Origin: an uncultured Bacteroides sp.
GTDB taxonomy: Bacteria > Bacteroidota > Bacteroidia > Bacteroidales > Bacteroidaceae
NCBI RefSeq assembly: GCF_910586915.1
Contig: NZ_CAJULN010000037.1
Span: forward strand, 1-24,730
Direction: 5' to 3'
DNA: 24,730 nt
Part shown: one piece after another, positions 22,920 to 24,730 of the stretch
Numbering within the stretch: position 1 is the stretch's first letter
Layout of the letters: every line of letters starts with the position of its first letter
The notes under the pieces: model-generated
Database searches by the model: none
What the model saw: only the letters and a program-made list of their open reading frames with translations
What the model was told of the DNA's origin: nothing
Position numbers and translations under genes: made by a program

Positions 22920-22961
22920 GCGTTTTTATTTTACTATCTGTTCCAAGCCACAAGTTTTTTG

Positions 22962-22969
22962 TACCTTTG
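22962..22969 (+). promoter_or_regulatory. -7 promoter element of the radical SAM gene
   Basis: TACCTTTG, followed by C, is an exact TAnnTTTG match, 23 bases before the ATG at 22993. A TTCC about 19 bases upstream may serve as a weak -33 element. Confidence 0.5.
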
Positions 22970-22992
22970 CGGCGCAATTAAAAAAAACTCAC

Positions 22993-24630
22993 ATGAAACT
23001 CCTTTGGCTTGATTTGAATAGCTCATATGCCCATTCCTCGCTGGCACTTCCTGCTCTCCATGCTCAAATAGCAGACGATACTACTATTGAATGGTGCGTA
23101 GTCTCTGCCACAATCAACGAAAACACCGGCAGCGTTGTCAATCAAATCTATCGCCAGCGTCCGGATATCATTGCCGCTACCAACTGGCTATTCAATCACG
23201 AGCAACTATTACACATTGTTTCACGTGCAAAAGCATTATTACCTCATTGTTGCATCATACTCGGCGGTCCCGAGTTTTTGGGAAACAACGAGGAATTCCT
23301 ATATAAGAACAAATATGTAAGCGGAGTGTTTCGCGGAGAAGGCGAAGAAGTATTCCCTTTGTGGCTAAAAGTATGGAATCATCCTAAAGAAGAGTGGAAA
23401 CCGATAACTGGACTCTGTTATGTAGATGAAAACAACCAATATCAGGACAACGGTATTGCCCGTGTCATGAATTTCGCACAACTCATATCTCCCGAGAAGA
23501 GCCGCTTCTTCAACTGGAGCAAGCCCTTTGTCCAACTTGAGACAACACGCGGCTGTTTCAACACTTGCGCCTTTTGTGTCAGCGGTGGCGAAAAGCCTGT
23601 ACGCACCATTCCGTTGGAAACCATCCGCGAGCGTCTGAATGACATCCACCGACATGGAATCAAGAATGTACGTGTCCTCGACCGTACATTCAATTACAAC
23701 AATAAACGGGCAAAAGAATTGCTCGACCTATTCCGTAACTATCCGGACATCTGTTTCCATCTGGAGATTCATCCGGCTCTCCTATCCGAAGTATTAAAAC
23801 AGGAATTATCCACTCTTCCGAAAGGCTTATTGCATTTGGAAGCTGGAATCCAAAGTTTAAAAGAGCCTGTTCTGCAACAAAGTCGACGCATCGGAAGACT
23901 ATCCGACGCGCTCGAAGGATTAAAATATCTATGCTCCCTCAAAAATATGGAGACACACGCCGACTTGATAGCAGGACTCCCACTCTATCATTTGTCAGAG
24001 ATATTCGAAGATGTCCGCACTTTGGCGGAATATGGCGCAGGGGAAATCCAATTGGAATCCCTAAAGCTGCTTCCCGGCACGGAAATGCGTAGACGAGCGG
24101 AAGAATTGGGTATCCAATACTCACCGCTTCCACCCTATGAAGTACTGCAAACCCGTGAAATCACAGTAGACGAACTGCAAACAGCACATTATCTGTCCCG
24201 TATGTTAGACGGATTCTACAATACACCTACCTGGCAAAAGATTACCCGGACACTAATTTTGGAGAATCCTTCTTTCTTACATGAATTCCTTAACCATTTG
24301 GTGCAAAAAGATGTCATCGACACTCCTTTAAGTCTGGAAAGAAGAGGACTTATCCTATATGATTTCTGCAAAAATCATTATCCGAAGTATTTGACGCAAG
24401 TCAGCATCGCATGGATAGAAGCAGGTATGTCATTGAAAAAGACTCCGGCAGAAAAGGTGAAAACCAAGAGACAAGTACCTCCCGAAAACTGGGAAGTAGT
24501 ATATGGCTTGTACCGTGAGAGTCTACGATTGTGCTTTCTTCCTACTACCGAAGAAGGGCAATATGGCTACTGGTTCGGTTTTGAATCGGAGATTCAGAAG
24601 ATACAACCAGTATTTAAAGCTATCACTTAA
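22993..24630 (+). CDS. B12-binding-type radical SAM protein (DUF4080 type)
   Basis: The 545-residue protein has a cobalamin-binding-like Rossmann domain (residues about 1-130, with DIIAATNWLFNHEQL and IILGGPEF), then a radical SAM domain whose CFNTCAFC at 188-195 (CX3CX2C) binds [4Fe-4S]. After that come SGGEKPVRTIPLE, LEAGIQSLKEPVLQQ and ADLIAGLPLYHLSEIFEDV, typical of the B12-radical SAM/Elp3-like barrel. The C-terminal part (from about 370) matches what I recall of DUF4080. No DxHxxG motif for base-off B12 is visible, so cobalamin binding is doubtful. The substrate is unknown; related enzymes methylate or rearrange carbon centres. It is monocistronic in view and looks intact. Confidence 0.82.
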   Translation: MKLLWLDLNSSYAHSSLALPALHAQIADDTTIEWCVVSATINENTGSVVNQIYRQRPDIIAATNWLFNHEQLLHIVSRAKALLPHCCIILGGPEFLGNNEEFLYKNKYVSGVFRGEGEEVFPLWLKVWNHPKEEWKPITGLCYVDENNQYQDNGIARVMNFAQLISPEKSRFFNWSKPFVQLETTRGCFNTCAFCVSGGEKPVRTIPLETIRERLNDIHRHGIKNVRVLDRTFNYNNKRAKELLDLFRNYPDICFHLEIHPALLSEVLKQELSTLPKGLLHLEAGIQSLKEPVLQQSRRIGRLSDALEGLKYLCSLKNMETHADLIAGLPLYHLSEIFEDVRTLAEYGAGEIQLESLKLLPGTEMRRRAEELGIQYSPLPPYEVLQTREITVDELQTAHYLSRMLDGFYNTPTWQKITRTLILENPSFLHEFLNHLVQKDVIDTPLSLERRGLILYDFCKNHYPKYLTQVSIAWIEAGMSLKKTPAEKVKTKRQVPPENWEVVYGLYRESLRLCFLPTTEEGQYGYWFGFESEIQKIQPVFKAIT

Positions 24631-24730
24631 TACTGGATAAGTCTCCAAACGAGCAAACTGTTGTTTTCATATGAATACCTGTTGGTTGAATTAAATTAGT
24701 GAATATTTTATCTGTCCAATCGGACGGTGA
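24631..24730. other. Right-edge non-coding stretch
   Basis: One hundred bases after the radical SAM gene run to the window end. I see no reading frame, strong hairpin or promoter match. The next gene or terminator probably lies beyond the edge. Confidence 0.4.

Noticed and set aside
1..24730. CRISPR array, tRNA, rRNA or prophage
   Set aside because: No regular spaced repeats, cloverleaf-type sequences, rRNA signatures or phage structural genes were found on reading both strands.

Overview
The window reads as a chromosomal segment of a gut Bacteroides species (B. thetaiotaomicron / ovatus / fragilis type). The case rests on several signs. Lipoproteins and beta-barrel proteins have Bacteroidetes-style signals. 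TAnnTTTG-type -7 promoter boxes stand before many genes and strong Shine-Dalgarno sites are mostly absent. The Fe/Mn superoxide dismutase, PPDK and thiamine operon are Bacteroides-like, and there is a DUF4080-type radical SAM gene. I see no rRNA, tRNA or CRISPR array.

Layout. (1) Bases 1 to about 5,200 are accessory and partly decayed. They hold two small unknown genes, a small zinc-ribbon gene, and interleaved divergent promoters. A ~150-base imperfect palindrome lies in the leader of a small lipoprotein gene. Next come an IS1595-type transposase broken by an in-frame TAG with a tightly linked unknown gene behind it, a 6-bladed beta-propeller lipoprotein pseudogene with two lesions, and an Rpn-family PD-(D/E)XK nuclease. 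(2) Bases 5,253-9,290 hold a glycine-zipper lipoprotein, a UvrD/PcrA helicase and a superoxide dismutase with a strong terminator. (3) Bases 9,360-15,480 are a thiamine biosynthesis unit: promoter, TPP riboswitch, thiS-thiE-thiG-thiC-thiH-thiF packed head to tail, then a second ThiE/TenI-type gene with its own promoter, closed by a terminator shared with the convergent gene. (4) Bases 15,498-17,085 hold two outer-membrane beta-barrel genes. The first has a TAG right at the end of its signal peptide. (5) Bases 17,120-24,630 hold pyruvate phosphate dikinase, an RlmD-type rRNA methyltransferase, an RluA-type pseudouridine synthase, a small acidic lipoprotein, and a B12-binding-type radical SAM protein.

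How the genes work together. ThiC makes the pyrimidine. ThiS, ThiF, ThiG and ThiH make the thiazole, with ThiH splitting tyrosine for dehydroglycine, the usual route in anaerobes. ThiE joins the two halves, and the riboswitch senses the end product. No thiD or thiL is in the window. RlmD and RluA are adjacent and co-oriented and probably form one RNA-modification transcript.

The most unusual signals are the structured leader with interleaved divergent promoters (968-1250), and three separate genes (transposase, propeller, porin) that are each intact-looking on both sides of a single in-frame TAG. I found no clear new multi-gene system. Promoter, operon and regulatory calls are read by eye from motifs, and family names come from recognising motifs, not from searches.
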